A stretch of 64,000 nt of DNA from an uncultured Jannaschia sp. (GTDB lineage: Bacteria; Pseudomonadota; Alphaproteobacteria; Rhodobacterales; Rhodobacteraceae): the NCBI RefSeq assembly GCF_947494025.1, contig NZ_CANLTQ010000007.1, positions 62,001-126,000 of the forward strand, read 5' to 3'. This document shows positions 51,524-61,234 of this stretch, piece after piece. The position numbers and the translations under genes were made by a program. A model generated the notes under the pieces. The model was not told the origin of the DNA. It saw only the letters and a list, made by a program, of their open reading frames with translations, and made no database searches. The first letter of the stretch is position 1, and each line of letters starts with the position of its first letter.

Positions 51524-53587
51524 TCACAGCAGGTCCCGCGCCGCCTTTGCCACGGCCTCGGCGGTGATGCCGTAATGGTCGTAGAGCGAGTCGTAGGGGG
51601 CGGAGGCGCCGAAATGGTCGAGGCCGATGAAGGCGGCGCGCTCGCGGCGTCCGCGCTCGCCGGTGAGCCAGCGGTCCCAGCCGAGCCGCGCGCCCGCCTC
51701 GACGCCCACGCGGACGGGGCCCGCGGGCAGGACACGCTTGCGGTAGCGCTCGTCCTGCGCCTCGAACAGCTCCCAGCAGGGCATGGACACGACGCGCGTG
51801 CCGATCCCGTCGGCGTGGAGCTGGTCGCGCGCCATCATCGCGATCTCCACCTCCGAGCCGGTGGCGAGCAGGATCACCATCCGCTTGCCCTCGGCCTCGG
51901 CCAGCACGTAGGCGCCCTGCGAGACGAGGTTCTTGTTGGTGTGCTCGCGGCGCAGCGTCGAGATGTTCTGCCGCGTGAGCGACAGGATCGAGGGCGTGCG
52001 CTCCGCCGTCAGCGCAAGCTCCCACGCCTCGGCCGTCTCGATCGTGTCGCAGGGGCGGATCACGTTGAGGTTCGGCGTCGCGCGGCACATCGCGAGATGC
52101 TCGATCGGCTGGTGCGTCGGCCCGTCCTCGCCCAGCCCGATGGAATCGTGCGTCATCACGTAGGTCACGGGGATCCCCATCAACGCCGAGAGGCGGATCG
52201 CGGGCCGCGCGTAGTCGGTGAAGCAGAAGAACGTGCCGCCATAGGGCCGGACGCCGCCATGCAGCGCCATGCCGTTCATCGCCGCGGCCATGCCATGCTC
52301 GCGGATGCCGTAATAGATGTAGCGGCCCTTGCGATCCTCGGGCGTGAAGATGCCCAGGCCCTCGGTCAGCGTGTTGTTCGAGCCGGTAAGGTCGGCCGAT
52401 CCGCCCATCGTCTCGGACATGATCGGGTTGACGACCTCGAGCACCTTTTCCGAGGATTTGCGCGTGGCGAGCTTGGGCGCGCTCTCCGACATCTGTCGCT
52501 TGAGCGCCTTGATCGTGGCGGAAAGCTTGCGCGGCGCCTCGCCCTTCAGCGCACGCTCGAACTCGGCGCGCTTGCCGGCGCCCATCTCGCCCAGCCGCGT
52601 CTCCCATTCGGCGCGGGCGGCGGCGCCCTTCGATCCGATCTCCTCCCATTCGGCCTTGAGGTCGTCGGGAATGTGGAACGGCGCGTGCTCCCAGGCGAGG
52701 TTGCGCTTGGCGGCCTCGACCACGTCGGGGTCGGTGACCGCGCCGTGGCCCTTGGCGGTGTCCTGCGCGGCGGTGCCGAGCGCGATATGGGTGCGGCAGG
52801 CGATCATCGTCGGCCGGTCGCTCCGCTTCGCCTGCGTCAGCGCGGCGTCGATCGCGTCGGGGTCGTGGCCGTCGATCTCGATCACGTTCCAGCCGGCGGC
52901 GCGGAAGCGCATCGGCTGGTCGGTGTCGTCGGCGAGGCTGACGCGGCCGTCGATGGTGATGCCGTTGTCGTCCCACATCACGATGAGCTTCGAGAGCTTC
53001 TGGCGGCCGGCGAGCGCGATCGCCTCGTGGCTCACGCCTTCCATCAGGCAGCCGTCGCCGGCCAGCACGTAGGTGTAATGATCCACGATCCTGCGGCCGT
53101 AGCGGGCACGCTGATGCTCCTCGGCGATGGCCATGCCGACGGAGTTGGCGAGGCCCTGGCCCAGCGGTCCGGTCGTGACCTCGATCCCCGGCGCGTGGCC
53201 GTATTCGGGATGGCCGGCGGTGATCGAGCCGAGCTGGCGGAAATTGCGGATCTGCTCGATCGTCATCTCCGGGTAGCCGGTGAGATGGAGGAAGGCGTAG
53301 AGCAGCATCGAGCCGTGCCCGGTGGAGAGCACGAAGCGGTCGCGGTCGGGCCAGTCGGGGCGGGCGGCGTCGAACTTCATGTGCTTCTCGAAAAGCACGG
53401 TCGCCACGTCGGCCATGCCGAGCGGCATGCCGGTATGGCCCGAATTGGCCGCAGCTACTGCGTCGAGCGTCAGCGCGCGGATCGCGGAGGCGCGACGCCA
53501 ATGCTCGGGATGGGCCTGGCGGAGCGCGTCGATGTCGACGGCGCCGTCCGTCGGATCGGTGGCGTGGTCAATCGTCTGGTCGTCCAT
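51524..53587 (-). CDS. tkt: Transketolase
   Basis: A 687-residue thiamine-diphosphate transketolase of the pentose phosphate and Calvin-type sugar rearrangements. N-terminal features: [58 protein letters not shown] and the TPP motif starting [17 protein letters not shown]. Middle and C-terminal domains: [39 protein letters not shown], and [26 protein letters not shown] precedes the ATG at 53587. Strong terminator downstream. Confidence 0.97.
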   Translation of the reverse strand: MDDQTIDHATDPTDGAVDIDALRQAHPEHWRRASAIRALTLDAVAAANSGHTGMPLGMADVATVLFEKHMKFDAARPDWPDRDRFVLSTGHGSMLLYAFLHLTGYPEMTIEQIRNFRQLGSITAGHPEYGHAPGIEVTTGPLGQGLANSVGMAIAEEHQRARYGRRIVDHYTYVLAGDGCLMEGVSHEAIALAGRQKLSKLIVMWDDNGITIDGRVSLADDTDQPMRFRAAGWNVIEIDGHDPDAIDAALTQAKRSDRPTMIACRTHIALGTAAQDTAKGHGAVTDPDVVEAAKRNLAWEHAPFHIPDDLKAEWEEIGSKGAAARAEWETRLGEMGAGKRAEFERALKGEAPRKLSATIKALKRQMSESAPKLATRKSSEKVLEVVNPIMSETMGGSADLTGSNNTLTEGLGIFTPEDRKGRYIYYGIREHGMAAAMNGMALHGGVRPYGGTFFCFTDYARPAIRLSALMGIPVTYVMTHDSIGLGEDGPTHQPIEHLAMCRATPNLNVIRPCDTIETAEAWELALTAERTPSILSLTRQNISTLRREHTNKNLVSQGAYVLAEAEGKRMVILLATGSEVEIAMMARDQLHADGIGTRVVSMPCWELFEAQDERYRKRVLPAGPVRVGVEAGARLGWDRWLTGERGRRERAAFIGLDHFGASAPYDSLYDHYGITAEAVAKAARDLL

Positions 53588-53767
53588 CTCGGTCCCTCCG
53601 TGGCTGGGGTCTTGACCTAGCAGGCTGGGGCGCGCGCGCAAGATGTCGCACCGGACCGGGGGCCGCGCGCGACCCGCTCCGGGCGGGCGCCGCTCCGGCT
53701 TTGACATGGGCTCGCCGACACGCGAAACACGGAACGCGTAACGAGACCCACCAAGAGGGAGCGGCAC

Positions 53768-54172
53768 ATGGCGGAACAGGGTTCGGACCCGGCGGAGCTG
53801 GAGGCGCGGCTGGCGCGGCTCGAGGCGGCGCTCGGCGCGGCGGGCGGCGCGCTCGAGGAGATGCGGGCGGCGGCGGCGGAAGCGGCCGACAGCGCGGCGG
53901 CGCTCGACGCGACGCGGGGCGAACTCGGCGAGGCGCAGGATCGCATCGCCGCGCTCGAGAGCGAAGGCGCGGCCCGCGACGACGCGCTGAAGGCCGCCGA
54001 AACGCGGGCCGACGCGGCGGAGGAGCGGATCCGCGAGTTCGGCGACACGACGGAGATCGAGCGGCTCCATGGTCAGCTCGAGGAACTGAAGGCGGCGCGC
54101 GCGCAGGATCTCGCCGAAATGAAAGCGCTCCTCGCGGAGCTCGAACCGATGCTGGAGACCGAACATGCCTGA
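53768..54172 (+). CDS. Coiled-coil protein upstream of zapA
   Basis: A 134-residue Ala/Glu-rich protein predicted to be one long coiled coil ([60 protein letters not shown]). It overlaps zapA by eight bases and is therefore coupled to it; such coiled-coil genes accompany zapA in many alphaproteobacteria and may work with ZapA at the Z-ring. The low complexity prevents family assignment. The ATG follows a purine-rich gagggagcgg stretch. Confidence 0.8.
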   Translation: MAEQGSDPAELEARLARLEAALGAAGGALEEMRAAAAEAADSAAALDATRGELGEAQDRIAALESEGAARDDALKAAETRADAAEERIREFGDTTEIERLHGQLEELKAARAQDLAEMKALLAELEPMLETEHA

Positions 54173-54554
54173 CATGACCATCGAGATCGGTGGCCGCCAG
54201 TTCACCGTCGCCTGCCAGGACGGGGAGGAGACCTACCTGTCCGCCGCCGCCGAGATGCTCAACCGGGAGGCCAAGGTGCTGGTCGCGTCCGGCACGCGGC
54301 TCACGCAGGAGCGGATGCTGCTGATGGCGGGGCTGATGCTCGCCGACAAGGCGATCTCCGCCGAGGAGGAGCTCAAGGTCATGGACCGGCGCCTGGCCGA
54401 ACAGGAGCAGGCGATCGCCAGCATGAAGGCCCGGCCCCCGGAAGTCCGCGAGGCGATCCCGAACGCGGCCATCGCCCGTGTCGACGGCCTCGCCAGCCGG
54501 GCGGAGGAGCTGGCGGCCAAGGCCCGCGAATACGGCGCACAGCTGAAGGGCTGA
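54165..54554 (+). CDS. zapA: Cell division protein ZapA
   Basis: A 129-residue FtsZ-associated protein that bundles FtsZ filaments at mid-cell. The N-terminal globular part has [20 protein letters not shown] and [19 protein letters not shown], and [20 protein letters not shown] begins the C-terminal coiled coil, extended here by a ~40-residue tail. Matches alphaproteobacterial ZapA. A possible 6S RNA follows, as it does after zapA in many proteobacteria. Confidence 0.93.
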   Translation: MPDMTIEIGGRQFTVACQDGEETYLSAAAEMLNREAKVLVASGTRLTQERMLLMAGLMLADKAISAEEELKVMDRRLAEQEQAIASMKARPPEVREAIPNAAIARVDGLASRAEELAAKAREYGAQLKG

Positions 54555-54563
54555 GGGGCGAAC

Positions 54564-54717
54564 GGGATTGTGAGGTTGCGAGGCTGCCCGGCGTGCCTCC
54601 AGGCGGTGTCTCGAAGGCAGCCGATGCCGTTCGGGGCGCGGGTCGTATACGGGCCGGCGCTTCCGTCAGTCCGCGAAAACGGCGTCCCGGCGAGACGCCT
54701 GCGGCGCACCGCGTCCC
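54564..54717 (+). ncRNA. Candidate 6S RNA downstream of zapA
   Basis: The 188-bp gap between zapA and the convergent SDR gene has no ORF but can form a long rod: GGGA (54564-54567), GUG and AGGC on the 5' side can pair with GCCU, CAC and UCCC (ending 54717) on the 3' side, and GGCTGCC/GGCAGCC forms an inner hairpin. Length (about 154 nt) and position directly after zapA fit alphaproteobacterial 6S RNA. Covariance evidence is lacking, and the conserved central bubble was not recognised with certainty. Confidence 0.38.
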
Positions 54718-54742
54718 GGTCGCCGCCCCGCCGACAAAGCCG

Positions 54743-55417
54743 TCAGAGCAGACCCGCCTTGCCCAGAAGCCGCTCCGCCTCCGCCCGGCACGGGGTCAGG
54801 GCGGTGCGGTCCTCGCCGGGATGGAAGCGTCCCCGAAGCGCCGTCGGCATCGGGCGCGGCGTCAGCAGGTGGATGCGCGGCGCGTCGGGTGTCGTCGCCT
54901 CCGCGCGCCAGGCCTCCACCAGCGCCCGTTGCGCGGCCTTGGTCGCGAGATAGGCCCCTGCGAACTTCGCCGGGCGGTCGTCGTCGAAGAACACCGCATC
55001 GCCGCCGTCCGCCGCGCGCAGGAGCGGCGCGACATAGGTCACGAGCCGCTGGAACGCGGTGACGTTCGTGGCAAGCGACGTCGCGAAATCTCGCTCGTCC
55101 GCCATCGGCGCGGGCGCCAGCGGCGGCGCATGGATCGCGGCGTGAACCCAGAGCGGAAGCGCGCCCCAGCGGTCGTGGATGCCGCGGCACAGATGCTGCA
55201 TCGCGCCGGCATCGGTCACGTCCATCGGCGCGAGCGTCGCCTGACCGCCTGCCGCCTGGATGCGGTCGTCGAGTTCCTCGAGCCCGCCCTGGGTGCGCGC
55301 GACGGCGACGACATGCCAGCCCGCGCCGCCCAGCCGTTCGGCCATGGCCGCGCCGAGCCCGCGGGAGGCGCCGGTGACGAGCGCCAGCTTCGGCGCGGAG
55401 GAGGGATTGTCTGTCAT
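54743..55417 (-). CDS. SDR family NAD(P)-dependent oxidoreductase, YciK-like
   Basis: A 224-residue short-chain dehydrogenase. The cofactor motif is TGASRGLGAAM (residues ~15-25), the acidic strand MDVTD follows, and the YxxxK pair lies in GAYLATKAAQ. The usual catalytic Ser about 13 residues before the Tyr is not present; the strand reads AVFFDDDRP. Also the NNAG motif is replaced by VHAAIH. It may use an altered mechanism or have lost reductase activity. The substrate is unknown. Divergent from bioY. Confidence 0.85.
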   Translation of the reverse strand: MTDNPSSAPKLALVTGASRGLGAAMAERLGGAGWHVVAVARTQGGLEELDDRIQAAGGQATLAPMDVTDAGAMQHLCRGIHDRWGALPLWVHAAIHAPPLAPAPMADERDFATSLATNVTAFQRLVTYVAPLLRAADGGDAVFFDDDRPAKFAGAYLATKAAQRALVEAWRAEATTPDAPRIHLLTPRPMPTALRGRFHPGEDRTALTPCRAEAERLLGKAGLL

Positions 55418-55541
55418 GATCGCCCCGTTGGCACGCCCGCGCCCCGGGTTCAAGATTGACAGACCCCCAGCCGGGACGGATGAAGCGCCGTATCCGATCC
55501 GGATGATACCTTCGACAATCCGACAGCTCCAAGGAGACGAC

Positions 55542-56126
55542 ATGGCCCCCACGATGACGATGGCCGCAGGCAACCTGACGCCGGCCCGGAAGGCCGCAAT
55601 GGTCCTCGCCGGGACAGGCGTCCTGACGCTCGCCGCGCAGGTGACGGTGCCCTTTTACCCGGTTCCGATGACGCTGCAGACGCTCGCGGTGCTTTCCATC
55701 GGGCTCACCTTCGGTTCGCGGCTCGGGGTGCTGACGGTGCTGGCCTGGTACGGCGAGGCGCTGATGGGCCTGCCGGTGCTCGCGAACTTCAGCAACGGCG
55801 CCGCCTTCGCCGGTCCGACCGCGGGGTTCCTCGCAGGGTTCGTGGCGATGGCCTGGCTGGCCGGACGCGCGGTCGAGCGGGGCATCACCGGGCCGGTGAA
55901 GCTGTCGCTGGTGACGCTCGCCCTCTCGGCGATGATCTACCTGCCGGGGCTCGCCTGGCCCGCCGGGCTCGCCGCCGCGACGGGCATCGACGCGGGATGG
56001 ACCGCTCTTTCCGTGCCGGCGATCGTCTCGGCCTTCGCGCTGCCCTTCCTGCTGGCGGATGCGGTGAAGGCGGTGCTGGCCGCGCTGCTGCATTGCGGCT
56101 TGGCGCGCCGGCTCGCGCGGCGCTGA
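55542..56126 (+). CDS. bioY: Biotin transporter BioY
   Basis: A 194-residue S component of an ECF-type biotin importer. Family signatures are LTLAAQVTVPFYPVPMTLQT near residues 29-48, AFAGPTAGFLAGFVAMAWLA and LADAVKAVLAALL at the end, with about six hydrophobic helices. AAGGAG six bases upstream fixes the start at 55542; longer in-frame extension upstream is GC noise. No bioM/bioN is adjacent, as often in species where BioY works alone or with distant partners. No BioR box was recognised. Confidence 0.96.
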   Translation: MAPTMTMAAGNLTPARKAAMVLAGTGVLTLAAQVTVPFYPVPMTLQTLAVLSIGLTFGSRLGVLTVLAWYGEALMGLPVLANFSNGAAFAGPTAGFLAGFVAMAWLAGRAVERGITGPVKLSLVTLALSAMIYLPGLAWPAGLAAATGIDAGWTALSVPAIVSAFALPFLLADAVKAVLAALLHCGLARRLARR

Positions 56127-56393
56127 ACGGGGTCGGGGGCGGGAAGCCCCCGGCTACGCCCCGGCCACCCGCATGGCCGGCTGACAACCGAATCCCCGCG
56201 ACAATCTCTTGCCCGGCCGCAACGCCGGGCAGCCCCCAGGTGATCCCGGCGCGCCGAAGGCGTGATGCCGGAACGGGGGCAGGGGCTTCACTCCACCCGC
56301 GGGCGGCACCGTCTCAGCGATAGAGGCATGACGTTTCGGAACGCGGGGCCGAACGGGTCACGCTGTTCCGGCGACGATTGCCGGCGCGCGCGC

Positions 56394-57875
56394 CTATTCC
56401 GCTGCCTTGAGCTGGAAGCCCTTTTCCATCTGGTCGGCCGGTTCCACCGGATACTCGCCCGAGAAGCAGGCATCGCAATATTGCGGCGCGTCCGGATCCC
56501 GGCCCTTCGCCTCCCCCACGGCGCGGTAAAGACCGTCGAGCGTGATGAAGCGGAGCGAGTCGACGCCCAGATGGCTGCGCATCTCCTCCTCCGTCATGGT
56601 CGCGGCGAGGAGCTTCTCGCGCTGCGGCGTGTCGACCCCGTAGAAGCAGGGCCAGGCCGTGGGCGGCGAGGCGATGCGGAAATGGACCTCGGCCGCGCCG
56701 GCATCGAGGATCATCTCCTTGATCTTCCGGCTCGTCGTGCCGCGCACCACGCTGTCGTCGACGAGGATGATCCGCTTGCCGCGGACCAGCGCCCGGTTGA
56801 CGTTGAGCTTCAACCGCACGCCCATGTTGCGGATGGATTCCGTCGGCTCGATGAAGGTCCGCCCCATATACTGGTTGCGGATGATTCCCATCGCGTAGGG
56901 AATGCCCGACTGGAGGGAGTAGCCGATCGCCGCCGGCGTGCCGGAATCGGGCACCGGGCAGACGAGGTCGGCGTCCACCGGCGCCTCGACCGCGAGCTCC
57001 CGCCCGATCGCCTCCCGCGTGGAATAGATCGACCGCCCGCCGAGGATCGAATCGGGGCGGCTGAAATAGACGTGCTCGAAGATGCAGGCGCGCGGGCGCT
57101 TCGGCTCGAACGGGCGGTGCGAGGTGAGCTTGTCGTTCTCGATCACCACCATCTCGCCCGGCTCGACCTCGCGCAGGAACTCCGCGCCGATGATGTCGAG
57201 CGCGCAGGTCTCGGAGGCGAGCACCCAGCCGCCGCCTTCGGCCGCGTCGATCTGGCCCAGCACCAGCGGCCGCACGCCGAGCGGATCGCGCACGCCCATG
57301 AGCTTGGTGCGCGTCATGGCGACGATGGAGAACGCGCCCTCCACCCGGCGCAACGCATCCTTCATCCGCTCGGGGATGCTCTTCTGCAGGCTGCGCGCCA
57401 TCAGGTGGATGATGCATTCCGAATCCGACGACGACTGGAAGATCGAGCCGCGTTCGATCAACTCCCGGCGAAGCGCGTCGGCGTTGGTGATGTTGCCGTT
57501 ATGCGCGATCGCCGCGCCGCCCATCGCGAATTCCCCGAAGAAGGGCTGCACGTCGCGGATCGCCGTGGCGCCCTTGGAACCGGAGGTGGAGTAGCGCACA
57601 TGGCCAATGCCGATCGGGCCGGGCAGGGTGTCCATCACGTCCTGCGTGGTGAAGTTGTCGCGCACGTAGCCGAACCGGCGCACCGAGTTGAACCCGTGTT
57701 CGGGGTCGTGGACGACGATGCCTCCGGCCTCCTGACCCCGGTGCTGCAGCGCGTGGAGGCCGAGCGCGGTGAAGTTGGCGGCGGAGGAGACGCCGGTGAC
57801 GCCGAATACGCCGCATTCCTCGCGGAGCTTGTCGTCGTCGAGCGGATCGAACGGGGTGCTGCGCCAAACGGTCAT
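56394..57875 (-). CDS. purF: Amidophosphoribosyltransferase
   Basis: A 493-residue enzyme for the first committed step of purine synthesis (PRPP + glutamine to phosphoribosylamine). A 20-residue propeptide precedes Cys21 of the Ntn glutaminase domain (EECGVFGVTG). HALQHRGQEAGGI, GIGHVRYSTSGSK and IAHNGNITNA are typical. The phosphoribosyltransferase domain has the PRPP motif IILVDDSVVRGTTS. C-terminal Cys residues (YCDACFSGEYP) are conserved in Bacillus-type PurF. Complete. cvpA lies upstream, here separated by an inserted plus-strand gene. Confidence 0.98.
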   Translation of the reverse strand: MTVWRSTPFDPLDDDKLREECGVFGVTGVSSAANFTALGLHALQHRGQEAGGIVVHDPEHGFNSVRRFGYVRDNFTTQDVMDTLPGPIGIGHVRYSTSGSKGATAIRDVQPFFGEFAMGGAAIAHNGNITNADALRRELIERGSIFQSSSDSECIIHLMARSLQKSIPERMKDALRRVEGAFSIVAMTRTKLMGVRDPLGVRPLVLGQIDAAEGGGWVLASETCALDIIGAEFLREVEPGEMVVIENDKLTSHRPFEPKRPRACIFEHVYFSRPDSILGGRSIYSTREAIGRELAVEAPVDADLVCPVPDSGTPAAIGYSLQSGIPYAMGIIRNQYMGRTFIEPTESIRNMGVRLKLNVNRALVRGKRIILVDDSVVRGTTSRKIKEMILDAGAAEVHFRIASPPTAWPCFYGVDTPQREKLLAATMTEEEMRSHLGVDSLRFITLDGLYRAVGEAKGRDPDAPQYCDACFSGEYPVEPADQMEKGFQLKAAE

Positions 57876-58085
57876 GGATGCGACGTCCTGTCTATCCGGA
57901 AGCGTTGGGCGCAGACATAGTGCCGCGGCGCGGCGATGTCACCGGCCTGTCACGAATGGTGACGGGGATATTAACCAGGCCGTCCGGACGGATCGTTTCC
58001 GCACCGGTCGCTAGTCGTTCTCATCAAATCGTATATGTCGGGACGTGCCGGAAGGTTCCGGGGCGATTTGATCAAGAGATTACAT

Positions 58086-58727
58086 ATGTTCAGCAATATT
58101 ACCGGGCTCGTTCTGGGCTCGCTCCTGATGGCCGGCACCGCGTCCGCCGCGACGATGAGCTACACCACCGCAGAGACCAACCCGCAGGTCCGCCTCGTGC
58201 TCGACGACGCGGCTGAGGCCGGCTCGGTGCGCTTCTCGCTCTCCGCCGCGCAGGGCTTCGCCGATTTCCTCGGCCTCGGCTTCGACTTCGCGGGGTCGAG
58301 CGTCATGCAGAGCATGATCGGGCTCGTGAGCTTCACCTCCACCTCGACCAAGCCGAACGTGCCGAACGTCAAGCTCTTCGGCAACAACACCGGCAGCCAG
58401 GGGACGTGCGGAAACGGCTGCAACTTTAACGGCGCGGGCGGCACCGGCGACACCGTGTTCGACTATATCGTCCGCATCGGCGAGCAGGGCGGCGGCAAGA
58501 ACAACGTCGCGAGCGTCGTCTTCGACATCGCCGGCGTCGATCTGGCCGACTTCTCGAACTTCGCCGTCCGCGCGCAGGAGACGAGCAACGGCGACAGCAT
58601 CAAGTACGGCCTGAACCCCGACACACCGGCACCCTCGCCGGTGCCGCTTCCGGCCGCGGGGCTGGGTCTCGTGACCGGGCTCGGCGCCCTGGCCGCGCTG
58701 CGCCGCCGCAAGCGCGCCGCGGCCTGA
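58086..58727 (+). CDS. VPLPA-CTERM sorting domain-containing exported protein
   Basis: A 213-residue surface-type protein. Residues 1-21 form a signal peptide (GLVLGSLLMAGTASA). The body is beta-rich and Gly/Asn-rich with a small Cys pair (TCGNGCNFNG). The C-terminus is a PEP-CTERM variant: PSPVPLPAAGLGLVTGLGAL followed by AALRRRKRAAA, i.e. sorting motif, helix and basic stop. Such proteins are processed by exosortase systems linked to exopolysaccharide. No exosortase is in the window. It sits between purF and cvpA, genes that are normally adjacent, and has its own terminator. Confidence 0.88.
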   Translation: MFSNITGLVLGSLLMAGTASAATMSYTTAETNPQVRLVLDDAAEAGSVRFSLSAAQGFADFLGLGFDFAGSSVMQSMIGLVSFTSTSTKPNVPNVKLFGNNTGSQGTCGNGCNFNGAGGTGDTVFDYIVRIGEQGGGKNNVASVVFDIAGVDLADFSNFAVRAQETSNGDSIKYGLNPDTPAPSPVPLPAAGLGLVTGLGALAALRRRKRAAA

Positions 58728-58745
58728 TCGACACCGTTCACGACG

Positions 58746-58775
58746 AAAGGCCCGGTTCGTCGCCGGGCCTTTCCG
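58746..58775 (+). terminator. Terminator after the VPLPA-CTERM gene
   Basis: AAAGGCCCGG (58746-58755) and CCGGGCCTTT (58763-58772) form a perfect 10-bp stem with a 7-nt loop. With A and T tracts inside the stem ends it can work in both directions, also for cvpA transcription from the other side. Confidence 0.85.
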
Positions 58776-58836
58776 CCGGGGATTTGTTCCGTGCAAGATC
58801 GTACTGCCAAAGGCTGGCGGGGCCGCCCGGACCGCC

Positions 58837-59427
58837 TCAGCCCGGTGGCAGGGTCGCCTCCGCCGATGCGGCGGGCGCACCGCAATCGCCGACCAGCGCT
58901 TCGTAGCGGGTCAGGATCCAGCCCGGCGCGTCGGCGGGAATCTGCGCCTCGATCCGGGCCTTGCCGCGCGCGAAGACATTGGCGGACCGGCTGTTCTCGA
59001 CCACCGGCATGCCCTGTCCGACGGTGACCCGGTCGTAAACCACGAAGGCCACCGCGACGAGGATCAACCCGCGCAGCACGCCGAACAGGAAGCCGAGCCC
59101 CTGATCGACGGGACCGAGAACGGAACCGCGCACGGCCCCCGACAGGAGCGGGGTGAAGAAGCTCACGACGACGAGGGACAGGGCGAAGACGACGGCGAAG
59201 GCGGCCAGCACGGCAAGTTCGCAGCTCTCGCCCAGAATGTCGCCGAGATAGGGGATTTCCTTCACCAGCGGCTCCGCCGCGCCGGCGAAGGTGAAGGCCA
59301 GGATCGCCGCGGCGACCCAACCCAGGATCGCCATCAGCTCGCGCACCAGCCCGCGCGAATAGGCCAGGATCGCGGAGATCACGATCACGGCCGCGACCAC
59401 GCCGTCCACGATGGTGAAACCGTCCAT
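58837..59427 (-). CDS. cvpA: CvpA family membrane protein
   Basis: A 196-residue colicin V production family protein with four hydrophobic helices: VVAAVIVISAILAYSRGLVR, LMAILGWVAAAILAFTFAG, ELAVLAAFAVVFALSLVVVS and GLGFLFGVLRGLILVAVAFV. The SRGLVRELMAILGW and VDQGLGFLFGVLRG motifs are the CvpA hallmark. A C-terminal cytosolic or periplasmic tail of 60 residues follows. Its role is linked to envelope homeostasis in some species. radA lies 32 bp upstream on the same strand. Confidence 0.94.
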   Translation of the reverse strand: MDGFTIVDGVVAAVIVISAILAYSRGLVRELMAILGWVAAAILAFTFAGAAEPLVKEIPYLGDILGESCELAVLAAFAVVFALSLVVVSFFTPLLSGAVRGSVLGPVDQGLGFLFGVLRGLILVAVAFVVYDRVTVGQGMPVVENSRSANVFARGKARIEAQIPADAPGWILTRYEALVGDCGAPAASAEATLPPG

Positions 59428-59459
59428 GTCCGTCCTCGTCCGGGATGCCTCGTGCCGCG

Positions 59460-60827
59460 TCAGCCCGCGCCGAAGACTTCACCCACCAGCGTCTGCAGAT
59501 CGGGCAGCAGGCGCAGCTTCATGCCACCCGCATCCCCGGTCTTGCAGCCCTTCGGGGCCATCGCGGCGGTAAAACCAAGTTTGGCGGCTTCTTTCAACCG
59601 GTTTTCGGCCTGGGCCACCGGGCGCAGCGCCCCCGAAAGCGACAGCTCGCCGAAGATCACGGTATCGGGCGGCACGCCCGAGTCCTCCCGCGCCGACAGG
59701 AGCGCGCAGGCCACGGCGAGATCCGCCGCGGGTTCGCTCACCCGGATGCCGCCAGCCACGTTGAGGTAGACGTCGAGCCCGCCGAAGCCGATCCCGGTGC
59801 GCGCCTCCAGAACGGCCAGGATCATCGACAGCCGCCCCCCGTCCCAACCGACCACGGCACGGCGGGGCTGCGCGAGGCCAGACGGCGCGACGAGGGCCTG
59901 TATCTCCACGAGAAGCGGCCGCGTCCCCTCGATCCCGGCGAAGACGACCGAACCCGGCGCGGGGCTTTCCCGGTCGCCGAGGAACAGGGCCGAGGGATTC
60001 GCCACCTCGGCGAGCCCGCCGCCGGTCATCTCGAACACGCCGATCTCGTCGGCCGGGCCGAAGCGGTTCTTGACGGCGCGCAGGATGCGGAACTGGTGCC
60101 CGCGCTCGCCCTCGAAATAAAGAACGGTGTCCACCATGTGCTCCACCACGCGGGGGCCCGCGATCTGCCCTTCCTTGGTGACGTGACCCACGAGGATGAC
60201 GGAGGTGCCGCGCCGCTTGGCGAAGGTGGTGAGTTCGTGCGCGCTGGCGCGGACCTGCGCGACCGATCCCGGCGCGCTCTCGACCGTGTCCACCCACATC
60301 GTCTGGATCGAGTCGATCACGACGAGGTCGGGCGCCTCCGCCTCGAGCGTGGTGATCACGTCGCGCAGGTTCGTCTCCGCCGCGAGCCGGACGGCCGAGC
60401 GGCCGAGGCCCAGCCGCTGCGCACGCATCCGCACCTGCGCCGTCGCCTCCTCGCCCGAGACGTAGACGACCTTGTGGCCGGCCCCCGCGAAGGCCGCGGC
60501 GGCCTGCAGGAGCAGGGTGGATTTGCCGATCCCCGGATCGCCGCCCACCAGCGTGGCGGACGCGGGGACGAGCCCGCCGCCCAGCACCCGGTCGAGCTCG
60601 TCCATGCCCGACAGCGTGCGCGGCGGCGGCGTCTCCTCCGTGGCGAGATCGGTCAGCGCCATGCGCCGCCCCTTCGCTCCGCCGAGCGCGCGCTTCGACG
60701 GGCCGGAGGCGAGGGGCACCTCCTCCTGGATGGTGTTCCACGCGCCGCAGGCATCGCAACGCCCGGTCCATTTCTTGTGGACGGCGCCGCATTCGGAACA
60801 GACGAATTGGGTGACGGGTTTGGCCAT
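59460..60827 (-). CDS. radA: DNA repair protein RadA
   Basis: A 455-residue RecA-like protein that assists branch migration in recombination. The N-terminal C4 zinc finger has Cys10, Cys13, Cys24 and Cys27. The ATPase has Walker A GGDPGIGKS (95-103), and the RadA-specific KNRFG motif follows in RAVKNRFGPADEIG. The C-terminal Lon-protease-like domain shows DLAVACALLSA and GELSLSGALRPVAQAENRL. Complete. Part of the radA-cvpA-purF block. Confidence 0.97.
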   Translation of the reverse strand: MAKPVTQFVCSECGAVHKKWTGRCDACGAWNTIQEEVPLASGPSKRALGGAKGRRMALTDLATEETPPPRTLSGMDELDRVLGGGLVPASATLVGGDPGIGKSTLLLQAAAAFAGAGHKVVYVSGEEATAQVRMRAQRLGLGRSAVRLAAETNLRDVITTLEAEAPDLVVIDSIQTMWVDTVESAPGSVAQVRASAHELTTFAKRRGTSVILVGHVTKEGQIAGPRVVEHMVDTVLYFEGERGHQFRILRAVKNRFGPADEIGVFEMTGGGLAEVANPSALFLGDRESPAPGSVVFAGIEGTRPLLVEIQALVAPSGLAQPRRAVVGWDGGRLSMILAVLEARTGIGFGGLDVYLNVAGGIRVSEPAADLAVACALLSAREDSGVPPDTVIFGELSLSGALRPVAQAENRLKEAAKLGFTAAMAPKGCKTGDAGGMKLRLLPDLQTLVGEVFGAG

Positions 60828-61021
60828 GTTCCCGATTTGGTCACGTTTGCCCCGGAGGGCAAGGCGTCAGGCGCCGGAGCCGGGCAGATACGAGACGGAC
60901 CTCGCCGAGGCAGGGCCCGTGTTCCGAACGGGCTTGTCCGTCACGCAGCCGTGCGACGGCGCACGGAGCCCAGGACGCCCGGGCCGGCCGGAAGCGGCAC
61001 GGGGGACGGGTCCGACCCGAC

Positions 61022-61234
61022 CTAGATGCTGGACACGTCGAAGGCTCGCGACCGGGAGAGGGTTGTCGTGTCGACGAAGCGCGGCGTGTCGTGGATGCCG
61101 TCGAGGGCGAACGCGAAGCCCTCGCCCTGCGCTCCCACGCTGGCGATTGCGGTGAGCGTCTCGAAAAGGCCGTTGCAACCCCCGGAGATCGTGCCTGGAT
61201 AGACGACGACGTCGTTGACCGTAACTTTCACCAC
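61022..61234 (-). CDS. Small hypothetical protein, start uncertain
   Basis: A 70-residue ORF from a GTG: VNDVVVYPGTISGGCNGLFE, TLTAIASVGAQGEGFAFALD, ending SRAFDVSSI. The amino acid composition is protein-like, not GC noise. The frame stays open upstream (GFGQPFTGGLVVVK) without ATG or SD, so the annotated start is a guess and it may be the tail of a decayed gene. It lies between the membrane coiled-coil gene and radA on the same strand. No family recognised. Confidence 0.35.
   Translation of the reverse strand: MVKVTVNDVVVYPGTISGGCNGLFETLTAIASVGAQGEGFAFALDGIHDTPRFVDTTTLSRSRAFDVSSI

Noticed and set aside
56134-56152. 7-bp GC hairpin after bioY
   Set aside because: Short stem with no T-tract; not convincing as terminator.
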